From Gammaproteobacteria bacterium (GTDB taxonomy: Bacteria > Pseudomonadota > Gammaproteobacteria > UBA6429 > Thiohalophilaceae): DNA of 64,000 nt. The number at the start of each line of letters is the position of its first letter. Position 1 is the stretch's first letter. Positions 1 to 9,824 of this stretch are shown here, piece by piece. Made by a program: the position numbers and the translations under genes. Location of the stretch: the NCBI GenBank assembly GCA_016125505.1, contig WGLP01000009.1, forward strand, positions 86,277-150,276, written 5' to 3'. Under the pieces are notes generated by a model that worked only from the letters and a program-made list of their open reading frames with translations, did no database searches and was not told the DNA's origin.

Positions 1-420
1 CGGTATTTCACCATCAATGGCCTGGGTGCCCGCCCGCCGGGCGCGCCGGGATCACATGACCCCAACGTCGATGGCCTCGTTGATCCGCGCTCCGCCCTAC
101 GCGGTTCCATCGGCGATCGTGCATTGATACGCGTGTTCAACGTGGGGCGCGCGGATCAGTCCGTGCACACCCACGCCAATCACATGGAATGGCTGACGGA
201 AAACGGTGTTAAGCGCGCCGATATCTGGAACAAGGACTGCATCTATATCGAAGGTAACATGGGCGCCTTCGATGCCATTTATCCCTTCGAAATCCCCTCT
301 GACTCCTGGCCACACGTGACAACAGGTGAATACCCGATGCACCTGCATACGGAAATGTCACAAACGGCCGGTGGCGGCTACTACATGTTCGGCGCCATGA
401 CCGACATCTACTTTGAGTAA
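1..420 (+). CDS. Multicopper-oxidase-like protein, C-terminal part (5' truncated by window edge)
   Basis: Frame 1 is open from the first base to a TAA at 418-420, so the window holds only the last 139 residues. They look like the final cupredoxin domain of a multicopper oxidase. A His-Thr-His-Ala-Asn-His stretch at bases 166-183 resembles copper-binding HxH motifs. Near the C-terminus a Met-His-Leu-His-Thr-Glu-Met stretch sits where oxidases of this type normally carry the His-Cys-His type 1 copper ligands, and Leu replaces the Cys (codon CTG). The domain may therefore lack a type 1 copper, or the sites may be shared with the next gene, which starts 14 bases later and carries an intact His-Cys-His motif. 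Family assignment is fairly secure. Substrate and export signal cannot be judged from the fragment. Confidence 0.7.
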   Translation, partial: RYFTINGLGARPPGAPGSHDPNVDGLVDPRSALRGSIGDRALIRVFNVGRADQSVHTHANHMEWLTENGVKRADIWNKDCIYIEGNMGAFDAIYPFEIPSDSWPHVTTGEYPMHLHTEMSQTAGGGYYMFGAMTDIYFE

Positions 421-434
421 AGGGGAACGGAACC

Positions 435-1544
435 ATGTTATTTGATATCAATGAAAAGTTTGCCAGGAAGATGAGTTATCGCAAGCGTTCGAGCAGCGGT
501 TCGACGACCACGACGACAACCACCAGTGGTGGCGGCGGTGGCGGCGGTGGTGGCATGTGCGGCGGTGTTGGTGGCGCCTGTTATGTCTACCCGGATGCAC
601 CGGCCACACCGGGTATCGTCACCCCGGACGTCACCTTCGGTCGCGGTATCTACATGAACGGTTCGATGACCATGGATGATGGCAAGTCGGTAACGATCTG
701 GGGCTTCACCGATACCGGCAGTAACGGCACACAGATGGGCGGTATGGGCGGCAACATGGGTGGCGGCGTGTTTCCGTCACCGGCCATGCGCGTCACCGCT
801 GGCCAGGTTGTACATACCACCCTCGACGTTAGCGGCATGATGTGGGTGCATACCATTCACCATCACGGCATCGAACCGGCGGATCATGCGGACGGTGTCG
901 GCCACATCACCTGGGACGTCGACGGTGTGTATACCTATCAATGGCGGCCGGTACATCCCGGCACGTACTTCTATCATTGTCACGTCAACACGCCCTTGCA
1001 TGCCGAGCTCGGTATGTATGGCGCCTTGGTTGTCGATCCGGTGGAAGGTCCGGGTACCCTGATCTCCGGCGGGCCCACCTATGATGCGGAATGTTTCTGG
1101 GCAGTGGATGAAATCGATTCGCGCTGGCATACCTTGTGTTGGGATGCCGGTACCTGCGGTCAGGACGTGGGTCTGAACCTGCTGCGTCCGGATTACTTCA
1201 TCATCACCGGCGTGGATGGCAGTGGCACCTCCGCCATGAACAATCCGCCGATCTCCGGCAGCATCCAGGCAGGCCAGACGATCCTGGCGCGTTATATCTG
1301 CGCCGGTTTCCACCCGCAACAGGTACACATCCCGTCGGCACTGAACGCCAAGATCTACCTGTCCGACGGTCGTCCCCTGCCTAACCCCGTGAGTACTACC
1401 GGCTTTCGTGCCATCTCCGGCGAACGCTACGATATCATCATGAAGCCGACGAAACCCGGCAACTATATTGTCTCGTTCGATATCAAGGACTGGATTACCG
1501 GTAATGTCTGGGGTACGGCGAAGACAAACATCACGGTGACCTGA
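435..1544 (+). CDS. Two-domain multicopper oxidase / cupredoxin protein
   Basis: This 369-residue protein has two cupredoxin-like domains. The first carries HTIHHHG at 139-145 and a type 1 copper motif: His181-Cys182-His183, His189 and Met194. The second half (about 215-369) looks like a cupredoxin fold without obvious copper ligands. Residues 19-47 are a low-complexity Ser/Thr then poly-Gly stretch, and I see no normal signal peptide before it. Export is therefore uncertain unless the start is misplaced or the protein travels with a partner. It lies 14 bases after another multicopper-oxidase-like gene and upstream of metal transport genes, which suggests a role in copper or metal oxidation. 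Transcription probably ends at the hairpin at 1585-1611. The substrate is unknown. Confidence 0.75.
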   Translation: MLFDINEKFARKMSYRKRSSSGSTTTTTTTSGGGGGGGGGMCGGVGGACYVYPDAPATPGIVTPDVTFGRGIYMNGSMTMDDGKSVTIWGFTDTGSNGTQMGGMGGNMGGGVFPSPAMRVTAGQVVHTTLDVSGMMWVHTIHHHGIEPADHADGVGHITWDVDGVYTYQWRPVHPGTYFYHCHVNTPLHAELGMYGALVVDPVEGPGTLISGGPTYDAECFWAVDEIDSRWHTLCWDAGTCGQDVGLNLLRPDYFIITGVDGSGTSAMNNPPISGSIQAGQTILARYICAGFHPQQVHIPSALNAKIYLSDGRPLPNPVSTTGFRAISGERYDIIMKPTKPGNYIVSFDIKDWITGNVWGTAKTNITVT

Positions 1545-1584
1545 TTCAGCACCATAATACTTATAACAGCTGTGTAACCCACTG

Positions 1585-1611
1585 GGGAGAACGCGAGTTC
1601 TCCCTTTTTTT
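1585..1611 (+). terminator. Rho-independent terminator after the multicopper oxidase genes
   Basis: An 8-bp perfect stem (1585-1592 with 1597-1604) closed by a GCGA loop is followed by seven T residues. It lies 40 bases past the stop of the upstream gene. Confidence 0.9.
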
Positions 1612-1629
1612 ATGTCGCGAAAATATCGG

Positions 1630-1661
1630 ATTCAGTTACAACTGAATTCATCGCGTATAAT
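1630..1661 (+). promoter_or_regulatory. Promoter with an 18-bp operator-like inverted repeat before the His-rich permease
   Basis: A perfect TATAAT lies at 1656-1661, only six bases before the ATG at 1668. A transcript from it would begin at or very near the start codon, so the message would be essentially leaderless. Bases 1630-1647 form a perfect inverted repeat (ATTCAGTT-ac-AACTGAAT, 8-bp arms) covering the -35 position. That placement suits a repressor or a MerR-type activator. The regulator is not identifiable here. Confidence 0.55.
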
Positions 1662-1667
1662 TATCAA

Positions 1668-2726
1668 ATGACGAACAGACCTCATCGCCTATTCCAACCC
1701 GGTGTCGCGGCGGCACTTGGCGCAGCCTTACTCTTCGGTGCCGGTACGCCCCTGGCGAAACTCTTATTGCACGACATCAACCTCTGGTTGCTGGCCGGAT
1801 TGTTTTACCTGGGTTCCGGTATCGGACTGAGCCTCTACCGATTGCTCACACAAGCCCGTGCCGTTCAGCTGGCGCGCAACGAACTCGGCTGGCTGGCAGG
1901 TGCCGTATTCGCCGGTGGCGTCGTCGGCCCGGTGTTATTGATGTACGGACTGGCACACATGCCGGCATCCGGTGCCGCGCTGCTGTTGAATGCCGAAGGT
2001 GTCTTCACCGCGCTCCTGGCCTGGGTGGTCTTCAAGGAAAATGTCGATTACCGAATTGCCTTGGGTATGGCGGCGATTGCGGCCGGCGCCGTGATCTTAA
2101 GCTGGCCCAGGACGGCACAGTTTGCCGGTGTCCTACCCGCCCTGGCCGTGCTGGGCGCCTGTCTCGCCTGGGGCATCGATAATAATCTGACGCGTAAAGT
2201 CTCGCTGACGGATGCCTCCTGGATCGCCGCGGTGAAAGGCACCAGCGCCGGCGCGGTAAACTTAACCCTTGCCCTTTTGCTCGGCAGCACGCTCCCGGCC
2301 TGGCAAACCACGGCCTCGGCACTGGTGGTCGGTTTCTTTGCCTACGGTGTGAGCCTGGTCCTGTTCGTCATTGCGATGCGTCATCTCGGTACCGCGCGCA
2401 CCGGGGCTTACTTCACCGTCGCGCCTTTCTTCGGCGCCGTACTTGCGCTCAGCCTCGGCGAACCGCTTACGCTTCAACTTGCCATGGCAGGCGTGCTCAT
2501 GGCGATCGGGATCGGGTTACACCTGACCGAACGCCACGTCCATGAACATACGCACGAAGCCATGGAGCATACGCACGAACATGTTCACGACATCCATCAT
2601 CAGCACGCGCACGAGGTTCCCGTTGCGCCCGGTGTTAAACACACGCACCGGCATCGACATGAACCGATGATACACACCCATGCGCATTTTCCAGATACGC
2701 ATCATCGCGGGCACAAACATTCATGA
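1668..2726 (+). CDS. DMT/EamA-family permease with a His-rich C-terminal tail
   Basis: This 352-residue membrane protein has the two-repeat EamA layout, with about ten hydrophobic segments between residues 12 and 284. Residues 285-352 are a hydrophilic tail holding 24 histidines in 68 residues, mostly as alternating His-x-His. Such tails bind transition metals such as Ni, Co, Zn or Cu in other transporters, so I infer metal sensing or metal efflux rather than the usual drug or metabolite transport of the family. The gene lies between copper-type oxidases and a convergent CusBA pair, ending nine bases from cusA. A TATAAT box and a palindrome directly upstream suggest regulated, possibly leaderless expression. 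The substrate is not shown by the sequence. Confidence 0.8.
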   Translation: MTNRPHRLFQPGVAAALGAALLFGAGTPLAKLLLHDINLWLLAGLFYLGSGIGLSLYRLLTQARAVQLARNELGWLAGAVFAGGVVGPVLLMYGLAHMPASGAALLLNAEGVFTALLAWVVFKENVDYRIALGMAAIAAGAVILSWPRTAQFAGVLPALAVLGACLAWGIDNNLTRKVSLTDASWIAAVKGTSAGAVNLTLALLLGSTLPAWQTTASALVVGFFAYGVSLVLFVIAMRHLGTARTGAYFTVAPFFGAVLALSLGEPLTLQLAMAGVLMAIGIGLHLTERHVHEHTHEAMEHTHEHVHDIHHQHAHEVPVAPGVKHTHRHRHEPMIHTHAHFPDTHHRGHKHS

Positions 2727-2734
2727 CGCAGGGA

Positions 2735-5700
2735 TCAGTCTGGTCTTTGGCTGGCGCCCAGTTTCAAGACCCTGCCCTTCCACAATAAATACACCACCGG
2801 GATCACAAACAAGGACAACAGCGGCGCGGTGATCATGCCGCCGATCATCGGCGCGGCGATGCGCTGCATCACCTCCGAACCGGTGCCGTGACCCAGCATG
2901 ATCGGCAACAGGCCAGCGAGGATGACCGTTACCGTCATTGCCTTGGGCCGAATGCGCATGACGGCCCCTTCCATGATCGCGGCATTGAGATCCGCCATGC
3001 TATGCAGCTGGTCCCTGCGTATTCGCTCCTGCACGGCGTTATCGAGATAGATCAACATGATGACCCCGAACTCGGCGGACACGCCGGCAAGCGCGATCAT
3101 GCCCACGGCCGTCGCCACCGAGGTGTGATAGCCCAACAGCAACATCAACCAGTAACTGCCGACTAACGCAAACGGCAGCGTGACGAGCACCAGCAGGGCC
3201 TCGCCGATATTGCGGAAGGTCAGATACAACAATAAAAAGATGATCACCAGGGTCAGCGGGATCACTTCCATCAGTTTTGCCCGGGCGCGTTGCATGTATT
3301 CGTATTGTCCCGTCCAGGTCACGGAATACCCGGGCGGTAACGCCACCTTCTCTGCCACCAGCTTGCGCGCGGCATCGACATAACTGCCCAGGTCGACACC
3401 GTGAATATCGATAAAGGTCCAGCCATCCAGGCGCGCGTTTTCACTCTTGATCACCGGCGGGCCATCGACGATCTTGATGCTGGCGACTTCGCCCAGCGGT
3501 ATCTGCAAACCGCGTGGCGTGACGATAGGCAGGTTGCGCAGCTTGTCAAGGTCATCGCGATCCTCGCGCGCGAAACGCAGGTTCACCGGATAGCGCTCGA
3601 CGCCTTCGACGGTGTAAGTGACATTGATCCCGCCGACGGCGGCACTGATCACTTCGTTGATATCCGCCACGCTTAAACCCAGAAACGCGGCCTTATCACG
3701 ATCCGGCGTGACGTCGATATAACGCCCACCGGTCACACGTTCGGAATAGGCGGACGCGGTACCGCGTACCTCTTTGACCACAGCTTCGATCTCGCGCCCG
3801 ATCTTTTCGATCACCCGCAGGTCCGGACCGGAGACTTTCACGCCCACGGGCGTCTTGATCCCGGTCGAGAGCATGTCGATACGGGTTTTGATCGGCATCA
3901 GCCAGGCGTTGGTCAGTCCCGGCAGATCGACATTGCTGTCCAGCTCATGGATCAGTTTCTCCAGGGTCATGCCCTTGCGCCATTGCGCGCGCGGCTTGAG
4001 CTGAATGATGGTTTCGATCATGGTCAGCGGCGCCGGGTCGGTGGCCGTATCCGCCCGCCCGATCTTGCCGAAGACCTGTTTGACCTCCGGGATGGTTTTG
4101 ATAATGCGATCGGTCTCCTGCAGCAACTGCTGCGCCTTGCCGATGGACAGGCCCGGCAAAGTAGTCGGCATATACATAAGATCGCCTTCGAACATCTCCG
4201 GCATAAATTCATGCCCGAGGCCGCCGCCCATACGTGCAACAAACGGCGCCCAACTGAACGCATGACGCCAACCCGCTTCAATATGCGTCTGCCAGTTATC
4301 GATGGTGTCTTCATAACGCGCACGCACACTGCCATGCGTTGCGGGTCCGGCGACTGCGTCGATCAACGATGTGGGCCAGGTCAGCGGCGATAACAGACCA
4401 CTGACACCGCCGATGGGGATCACGATCGTCACCAGAATCATGGCGGCAAGGATCAGGCTCTGTTTCGGCGCGGCCAATACCTGTTGCAAGCGCGCTTGAT
4501 ATATACGCAGCAACCAGCGACTCAAGGGATTGGCGGATTCCGCGGGGATGCGGCCGCGAATGAAATAGCCCATGAGCACCGGCACCAGGGTCACCGCCAG
4601 TCCGGCCGCCGCCGCCATGGCATAGGTCTTGGTGTACGCCAGCGGTGCGAACAACCTGCCCTCCTGCGCCTGCAAGGTAAACACCGGCAGAAAGCTCAGG
4701 GTGATGATCAACAGCGAGAAAAACAGGGCGGGACCCACTTCACTGGCGGCATTGGCGATCAACTGCCAGCGAGTCTCGTTCTCCAGATCTTTATCAGGAT
4801 ATTGTTGTCGCCATTGTTCCAGATGCTTGTGGGCGTTTTCGATCATCACGATAGCGGCATCGACCATGGCGCCGATGGCAATGGCAATCCCGCCCAGCGA
4901 CATGATGTTCGCATTGATGCCGTGCCAGCGCATAATGATAAACGCGGTCAGGATGCCGAGTGGTAAGGTCACGATGGCCACGAAGGCCGAGCGCAGGTGA
5001 AACAGGAACAACAGACACACCAGCGCCACGACAATAAATTCCTCCACCAGTTTGCCTGACAGATTATCGACGGCGCGATGGATCAATTGCGAACGATCAT
5101 AGGTGGGCACGATCTCGACGCCGGCCGGCAGGCCGTGTTTGAGTTCCTCGATCCGTTTTTTCACCGCGGCGATCGTAGTCAGGGCGTTTTCGCCATAGCG
5201 CATCACCACGATACCACCGGTGACTTCACCTTCGCCGTTGAGATCGGCAATGCCACGCCGCATCTCCGGCCCGACTTGTACCGTCGCCAGGTCCCGCACC
5301 AGTAAGGGGATGCCGTCCTTGCCGGTGACCACCGGAATGCGTTCGATATCTTCGCGCGAGGTCAGGAAGCCGCGGGTGTGGATCATGTACTCCGCCTCGG
5401 ACAATTCGATCACCGAACCACCGACCTCGGCGTTGCTACGTTTGATTGCCCTGGCGAGCGTCGCTAGCGGAATGCCATAGGCGCGCAGGCGTTCCGGATT
5501 GGCGATCACCTGATACTGACGCACCATGCCACCGACCGTCGCCACCTCGGCCACGCCGGGGACAGTCTGTAATTCAAACTTCAGGAACCAGTCCTGCAGA
5601 CTACGTAACTGTGACAGGTCATGTTTACCGCTGCGGTCGACCAGGGCATAGGAATAGACCCAACCCACACCGGTGGCATCCGGTCCCAGATGCGGTTGCA

Positions 5701-6073
5701 CGCCCGCCGGTAAATTCGCCGCCGCCTGACTCAGGTATTCCAGGACCCGGCTGCGCGCCCAATACAGATCGGTGCCGTCTTCAAACACCACGTAGACATA
5801 GGAATCACCGAAATAGGAAAACCCGCGCACGACCTTGGCACCGGGCACGGACAGCATGGTGGTAGTGATGGGATAAGTGACCTGTTTCTCGACCACGTCC
5901 GGCGACTGTCCGGGATAACTGGTGCGGATGATGACCTGGACGTCGGAGAGATCGGGGATCGCATCGAGGGGAATATGTTTGATCGACAGCCAGCCCCAGC
6001 CCGTCAACAACAAGGTGACCACCAGCACCAACACGCGATTGCTAATCGACCAGCGGATCAGTTTCGCCAACAT
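2735..6073 (-). CDS. cusA: Heavy-metal efflux RND transporter, CusA/CzcA family
   Basis: This 1112-residue inner-membrane pump is of the heavy-metal RND class. It would use the proton gradient to drive metal export through an adaptor and an outer-membrane channel. The N-terminus (residues 1-60) and the motif around Asp405-Glu412, in the fourth transmembrane segment region, match the CzcA/CusA group, where such acidic residues relay protons. The protein is longer than the usual 1030-1050 residues. About 60 extra residues (roughly 558-617) sit just before the periplasmic porter-domain segment beginning Gly-His-Glu-Phe-Met-Pro. It is co-transcribed with the adaptor gene, six bases upstream. No outer-membrane factor gene is present nearby. 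Cu/Ag versus Zn/Co/Cd specificity is not settled; the CusA name rests on overall resemblance. Confidence 0.9.
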   Translation of the reverse strand: MLAKLIRWSISNRVLVLVVTLLLTGWGWLSIKHIPLDAIPDLSDVQVIIRTSYPGQSPDVVEKQVTYPITTTMLSVPGAKVVRGFSYFGDSYVYVVFEDGTDLYWARSRVLEYLSQAAANLPAGVQPHLGPDATGVGWVYSYALVDRSGKHDLSQLRSLQDWFLKFELQTVPGVAEVATVGGMVRQYQVIANPERLRAYGIPLATLARAIKRSNAEVGGSVIELSEAEYMIHTRGFLTSREDIERIPVVTGKDGIPLLVRDLATVQVGPEMRRGIADLNGEGEVTGGIVVMRYGENALTTIAAVKKRIEELKHGLPAGVEIVPTYDRSQLIHRAVDNLSGKLVEEFIVVALVCLLFLFHLRSAFVAIVTLPLGILTAFIIMRWHGINANIMSLGGIAIAIGAMVDAAIVMIENAHKHLEQWRQQYPDKDLENETRWQLIANAASEVGPALFFSLLIITLSFLPVFTLQAQEGRLFAPLAYTKTYAMAAAAGLAVTLVPVLMGYFIRGRIPAESANPLSRWLLRIYQARLQQVLAAPKQSLILAAMILVTIVIPIGGVSGLLSPLTWPTSLIDAVAGPATHGSVRARYEDTIDNWQTHIEAGWRHAFSWAPFVARMGGGLGHEFMPEMFEGDLMYMPTTLPGLSIGKAQQLLQETDRIIKTIPEVKQVFGKIGRADTATDPAPLTMIETIIQLKPRAQWRKGMTLEKLIHELDSNVDLPGLTNAWLMPIKTRIDMLSTGIKTPVGVKVSGPDLRVIEKIGREIEAVVKEVRGTASAYSERVTGGRYIDVTPDRDKAAFLGLSVADINEVISAAVGGINVTYTVEGVERYPVNLRFAREDRDDLDKLRNLPIVTPRGLQIPLGEVASIKIVDGPPVIKSENARLDGWTFIDIHGVDLGSYVDAARKLVAEKVALPPGYSVTWTGQYEYMQRARAKLMEVIPLTLVIIFLLLYLTFRNIGEALLVLVTLPFALVGSYWLMLLLGYHTSVATAVGMIALAGVSAEFGVIMLIYLDNAVQERIRRDQLHSMADLNAAIMEGAVMRIRPKAMTVTVILAGLLPIMLGHGTGSEVMQRIAAPMIGGMITAPLLSLFVIPVVYLLWKGRVLKLGASQRPD

Positions 6074-6079
6074 GCGTGC

Positions 6080-7360
6080 TTACTTCGCCTCACCAAAACG
6101 CGCAAAGCTCGCCTGCAGGTTGGCTTCCGAATCGATCAGGAACTGCCCGGAGGTGACAACCTTGTCGCCCGCCTTCAGGCCGGAGAGGATCTCGACCTCA
6201 TCCTCGCTGCGCATGCCGGAGACGACATCCACCGGTTGAAACCGGCCATTACCGCGATCCAGGATCACGCTCTCGCGTTTGCCCGTCACGATCAGGGCCT
6301 CACGCGGGATCTTCAGCAGATCGCGCTTGGGTCCGCCGTAGATGCGCACATCCGCGAACATATTCGGCTTGAGCAGGCCATCGGTATTGGGTACCAGCAA
6401 GCGCACGCGCAGGGTTCGCGTGCGTGGGTCCAGTTCCGGATAGATGTAATTCACCTGACCGTTATAGCGTTTGCCCGGCAGCGCCTTCACTTCGATCTCC
6501 GCGCTCAGGCCGCGGCGCACATATTCCATTTGATGTTCATAGACATCCGCCTCGACCCAGACACTCGAGGTATCGGCAATGGTGAAGATCGGATAGTAAG
6601 GCGGGATAAACTGATGGTTCTCGACATTGTGGCGGATGATCACGCCGTGCATGGGCGAGTAAATCGGCAGACGGAACTTGGGTTTGCCGGCGCGGGCGAT
6701 TTCGTTTTGCAGGCTTTCGGAGACGCCCATGTAACGCAAGGCGTCTCGCGCATCGACACTCTCACGGCGTTTGCCGTATTTTTCCAGCACGCCGGATTTG
6801 TCCTTCTTTTGCGCCGCAATGAAATCTTTCTGTACCTTGAGGAATTCGGGAGAGTACAACTCGAGTAACAGCTCGCCCTTTTCCACGGTCAGGCCAACCC
6901 GCCGCCGGCTCAGGTTCTCGACCCAACCCGCCGTTGCCACCCACACGTCTTTGACCAGGTCACGATCGTAATCGACATAACCCACGGTATTGATGTATTG
7001 CCAGAGACTGCCACGAGTGACTGCCGCGGTGCGCACTCCCAGTTTCTGGATCACATCCGGCGCCAGCGCGACCACCGGTTGCGCCTGTGCATGCTGATCG
7101 ACCTCTTTCTTCACCAGCGCCATGCCGCAGATCGGACAATGCCCGGGATGCTCGCGCACGATGTTCGGATGCATGGGACAGACGTAGGTGGCGGTGTCTG
7201 CCTTGGCAATCGGCGGTACGGCGGCCTGACCTGCAGCGTCGACCTTGCCCGGCGCGGGCGATTTGTTACATGCCGCCAGCAACAGCGCGAGACCGAGACA
7301 GGTGGCGAATTTGAGCGGAATGCCGGTGCGTGGCGTGGGTAGCAGCTTGGTCAGGATCAC
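6080..7360 (-). CDS. cusB: Periplasmic adaptor lipoprotein of a CusB/CzcB-type efflux system
   Basis: This is the membrane fusion protein that couples the RND pump to an outer-membrane channel. I chose the GTG at 7360, which has a GAGGT Shine-Dalgarno site 7 bases upstream and gives a clean 31-residue lipoprotein signal ending in Leu-Ala-Ala-Cys. The open frame extends to an ATG at 7456, but that adds a non-signal-like N-terminus. After the lipobox comes a heavy-metal-binding domain with the pattern YVCPMHP...HPGHCPICGM, as in CusB/CzcB relatives, then barrel-sandwich hybrid, helical hairpin and beta-barrel regions. The pump gene follows after six bases. The start assignment is inference; the family is clear. 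Confidence 0.88.
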   Translation of the reverse strand: MILTKLLPTPRTGIPLKFATCLGLALLLAACNKSPAPGKVDAAGQAAVPPIAKADTATYVCPMHPNIVREHPGHCPICGMALVKKEVDQHAQAQPVVALAPDVIQKLGVRTAAVTRGSLWQYINTVGYVDYDRDLVKDVWVATAGWVENLSRRRVGLTVEKGELLLELYSPEFLKVQKDFIAAQKKDKSGVLEKYGKRRESVDARDALRYMGVSESLQNEIARAGKPKFRLPIYSPMHGVIIRHNVENHQFIPPYYPIFTIADTSSVWVEADVYEHQMEYVRRGLSAEIEVKALPGKRYNGQVNYIYPELDPRTRTLRVRLLVPNTDGLLKPNMFADVRIYGGPKRDLLKIPREALIVTGKRESVILDRGNGRFQPVDVVSGMRSEDEVEILSGLKAGDKVVTSGQFLIDSEANLQASFARFGEAK

Positions 7361-7776
7361 ATTCCATACCTCAGAGTCATGAGCACTGGAAAACGACACC
7401 AGGCGCGCATTGGCGCGGGCGATTACAAACCCTGAGCTATTTGCTGCCATGCCCACACCTGGTGGTCATGTCGACACGGCTACCAGACTAAGCGGGGACG
7501 GAGACAGACACCTCCGTACCCGAACAAAGGTCCTAGCATGATTAATTATAATAATGCGATTAAGGATAATTCCTGACCGTATAGCTGGCAAGCTTTTCCC
7601 AGAAAAACAAAGACTTCCGATGGTTTCTGGCAGACAGACAACATTGTGCCCGGCCCGGCCGGGAACTGGCCTGCCCGGCAGAGCACGGCAGGACATGATG
7701 GCTTTGGCAGTACCTTATCCGAGCTTCGTGCTATGCTTCACCGCCTGAATAAACATGGACTTAGCCCAATAAGCTA
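7361..7776. other. Divergent intergenic region between cusB and ccmA
   Basis: This 416-base region carries no convincing gene. A short A+T-rich patch (about 7538-7570) contains TATAAT on the minus strand at 7550-7545, which could be a -10 for cusBA, but no good -35 lies at the right distance. Towards ccmA there is TATGCT at 7732-7737, again without a well-placed -35. Short open frames here have no ribosome binding site or recognisable product. Confidence 0.4.
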
Positions 7777-8412
7777 ATGGCGAAAGCATCCTCCTCCCTC
7801 TCGGTTGCAAACCTGTCCGCCGTGCGTGGCGAATCCCGCCTGTTCGACGGCTTGTCGTTCGAGATACAGCCAGGCCAGATCCTGTTCATCCAGGGCCGGA
7901 ATGGCTGTGGAAAGAGTTCTCTCTTATATATATTGGCGGGCTTACGGCTCCCCGAGACCGGCACAGTATGTTGGGACGGGACGGACATTCAGCAGCTGGG
8001 TAAGCAGTACCATAGCCAGCTGTGTTTCGTCGGCCATACCAACGGCGTCAAGGCCGACCTGACGGTCTGGGAAAATATTGAGGGTTTTCAGAAACTTAAA
8101 CCTGGCTCCTCGGAGGCAATCCAGGCCACCATCGATGCCCTCGGCCTGGCGGGTTATGAAGATTCCCTGGCCTACCAGCTCTCGTCCGGGCAACAGCGGC
8201 GCCTCGCCCTGTCGCGGCTGATGCTGAGCAATCAGCCCCTCTGGATCCTGGACGAGCCCTTCACCTCCCTGGATAAACACAGCATCCGGCTATTTGAGTC
8301 TCTGGTTTCGTCCCATAGCCAGAACGGCGGGCTGGTCATCGTGACCTCCCACCAGGCCCTGGACCTGACGGGTACTGAGGCCATCCACCTGCACCTGGAG
8401 CAGGCGGCCTGA
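7777..8412 (+). CDS. ccmA: Heme exporter ATP-binding subunit CcmA
   Basis: This 211-residue ABC ATPase is the first gene of the cytochrome c maturation (System I) operon. It carries Walker A at 40-48 (GRNGCGKSS), the LSSGQQ signature at 135-140 and Walker B ending in Asp-Glu at 159-160. In the family, CcmA works with CcmB and CcmCD to release holo-CcmE after heme loading, powered by ATP. The stop overlaps the ccmB start (TGATG), which suggests translational coupling. Length and motifs are typical. Confidence 0.95.
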   Translation: MAKASSSLSVANLSAVRGESRLFDGLSFEIQPGQILFIQGRNGCGKSSLLYILAGLRLPETGTVCWDGTDIQQLGKQYHSQLCFVGHTNGVKADLTVWENIEGFQKLKPGSSEAIQATIDALGLAGYEDSLAYQLSSGQQRRLALSRLMLSNQPLWILDEPFTSLDKHSIRLFESLVSSHSQNGGLVIVTSHQALDLTGTEAIHLHLEQAA

Positions 8413-9077
8413 TGGGGGCGGTGATTTACATGATCCGGCGCGAATTGTTGCTGGCAATGCGCCAACGGGCGGAACTCGTCAACGCTGTGTTGTTCTATTG
8501 CTTCATCGTGGTGCTGTTTCCCCTGGCCATCGGTGCCCAGGCGGCGTTGATCACCAAGGTCGCCCCGGCCATTATCTGGGTCGCAGCATTGTTATCTGTA
8601 TTGTTGTCGATTGATCGGACCTTTCGTTCCGACTTTGAGGACGGTTCGCTGGAACAATTGATCCTGAGCGCGCATCCTCTGTCGCTGTTGGTCCTGGGTA
8701 AGATCCTGGCGCACTGGCTCGTCAGCGGTCTGCCTTTGTTAGTGCTTACTCCGCTACTAACCCTTTTTCTTGGGATGGATATGGGGAGTATCAAGGTCCT
8801 GCTGCTGACCCTGTTATTAGGAACACCGGTGTTGAGTGCGGTTGGTGCCATCGGGGTCGCGCTGACCGTCGGCCTGCGCCGGGGCGGTATCCTCCTGGCC
8901 TTGCTGGTGTTGCCGATGTATGTGCCGGTGCTGATCTTCGCGACCGTGATGGTGGAACATGCCCGCAGCGGGTTGCCGATGACGGCCGAGATGTCGATGC
9001 TGATCGCCTTTCTGATCCTGGCGCTTACCCTGGCCCCCTGGCCGACGGCAGCTGCCTTAAAAGTGAGTGTAAGTTAA
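8412..9077 (+). CDS. ccmB: Heme exporter membrane subunit CcmB
   Basis: This 221-residue integral membrane protein has about six hydrophobic segments. It starts at the ATG that overlaps the ccmA stop. That start reproduces the family N-terminus, with an amphipathic Arg/Glu-rich stretch before the first membrane segment. The conserved stretch RSDFEDGSLEQL near residues 75-86 is characteristic of CcmB. It forms the membrane part of the CcmAB ABC complex that acts on the CcmC-heme-CcmE intermediate. ccmC follows after three bases. Confidence 0.95.
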   Translation: MGAVIYMIRRELLLAMRQRAELVNAVLFYCFIVVLFPLAIGAQAALITKVAPAIIWVAALLSVLLSIDRTFRSDFEDGSLEQLILSAHPLSLLVLGKILAHWLVSGLPLLVLTPLLTLFLGMDMGSIKVLLLTLLLGTPVLSAVGAIGVALTVGLRRGGILLALLVLPMYVPVLIFATVMVEHARSGLPMTAEMSMLIAFLILALTLAPWPTAAALKVSVS

Positions 9078-9080
9078 AAC

Positions 9081-9824
9081 ATGATCATGCCGTTTTTGCA
9101 CAGACTGTCCTCACCGCCACGGTTTTACCGCCTGGCGAGTCGCTGGATCCCCTGGCTGGGCTGGGGGAGCCTGGTCTTCATGCTGGTCGGGACCATCTGG
9201 GGCCTGGGCTTCGCGCCCGCCGATTATCAGCAGGGCAACGCCTTCCGCATTATGTATATCCACGTCCCCGCCGCCTGGCTGTCCCTGTTCATCTATACCG
9301 TGATGGCCGTCAGCGCCGTCATCGCCTTTGTCTGGCGCATCAAGCTGGCCGAGGTCATGATCATCGCCAATGCGCCCATCGGGGCGACGTTTACCTTCCT
9401 CGCCCTCATCACCGGTTCCATCTGGGGTAAACCCATGTGGGGCACCTGGTGGGAATGGGATCCACGTCTGACCTTTGAATTGATTTTGCTGTTTCAATAC
9501 TTCGGCGTCATCGCCCTGTATACAGCCATTGCCGATCGGCGGGTCGGTGCCCGCGCGGCGGCCATTCTCGCCATGGTTGGCATCGTGACCGTGCCCATCG
9601 TGCACTTCTCCGTCGAATGGTGGAGTTCCCTGCACCAGGGGCCGAGCGTGACCCGCCTCGACAAACCGGCTATTGCCTGGAGCATGCTGACCCCGCTCTT
9701 CATCATGTTCATTGGCACCAATCTGTTTTATCTGACGGTGTTGTTCCTGCGCGGCCGCAATGAATTGCTGATGCGCGAAAAGCAGACCCAGTGGGTCGCT
9801 GAGATCCTGGATGAAGGAGTATGA
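9081..9824 (+). CDS. ccmC: Heme lyase/transfer protein CcmC
   Basis: This 247-residue membrane protein has six hydrophobic segments and the tryptophan-rich WWD domain at 115-131 (WGKPMWGTWWEWDPRLT). His61 and His185 match the two axial heme ligands known in CcmC, and they flank the WWD domain on the periplasmic side. In the family it presents heme to CcmE and helps form the covalent heme-His bond. The stop overlaps ccmD by four bases (ATGA). Confidence 0.96.
   Translation: MIMPFLHRLSSPPRFYRLASRWIPWLGWGSLVFMLVGTIWGLGFAPADYQQGNAFRIMYIHVPAAWLSLFIYTVMAVSAVIAFVWRIKLAEVMIIANAPIGATFTFLALITGSIWGKPMWGTWWEWDPRLTFELILLFQYFGVIALYTAIADRRVGARAAAILAMVGIVTVPIVHFSVEWWSSLHQGPSVTRLDKPAIAWSMLTPLFIMFIGTNLFYLTVLFLRGRNELLMREKQTQWVAEILDEGV

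Noticed and set aside
2517..2720. Minus-strand open frames across the His-rich tail
   Set aside because: They are antisense to the His codons (CAC/CAT read as GTG/ATG), with no ribosome binding site or homology.
7361..7456. Longer start for the CusB-like adaptor
   Set aside because: The extra residues lack a signal peptide pattern, while the GTG at 7360 has a good Shine-Dalgarno site and gives a clean lipoprotein signal.
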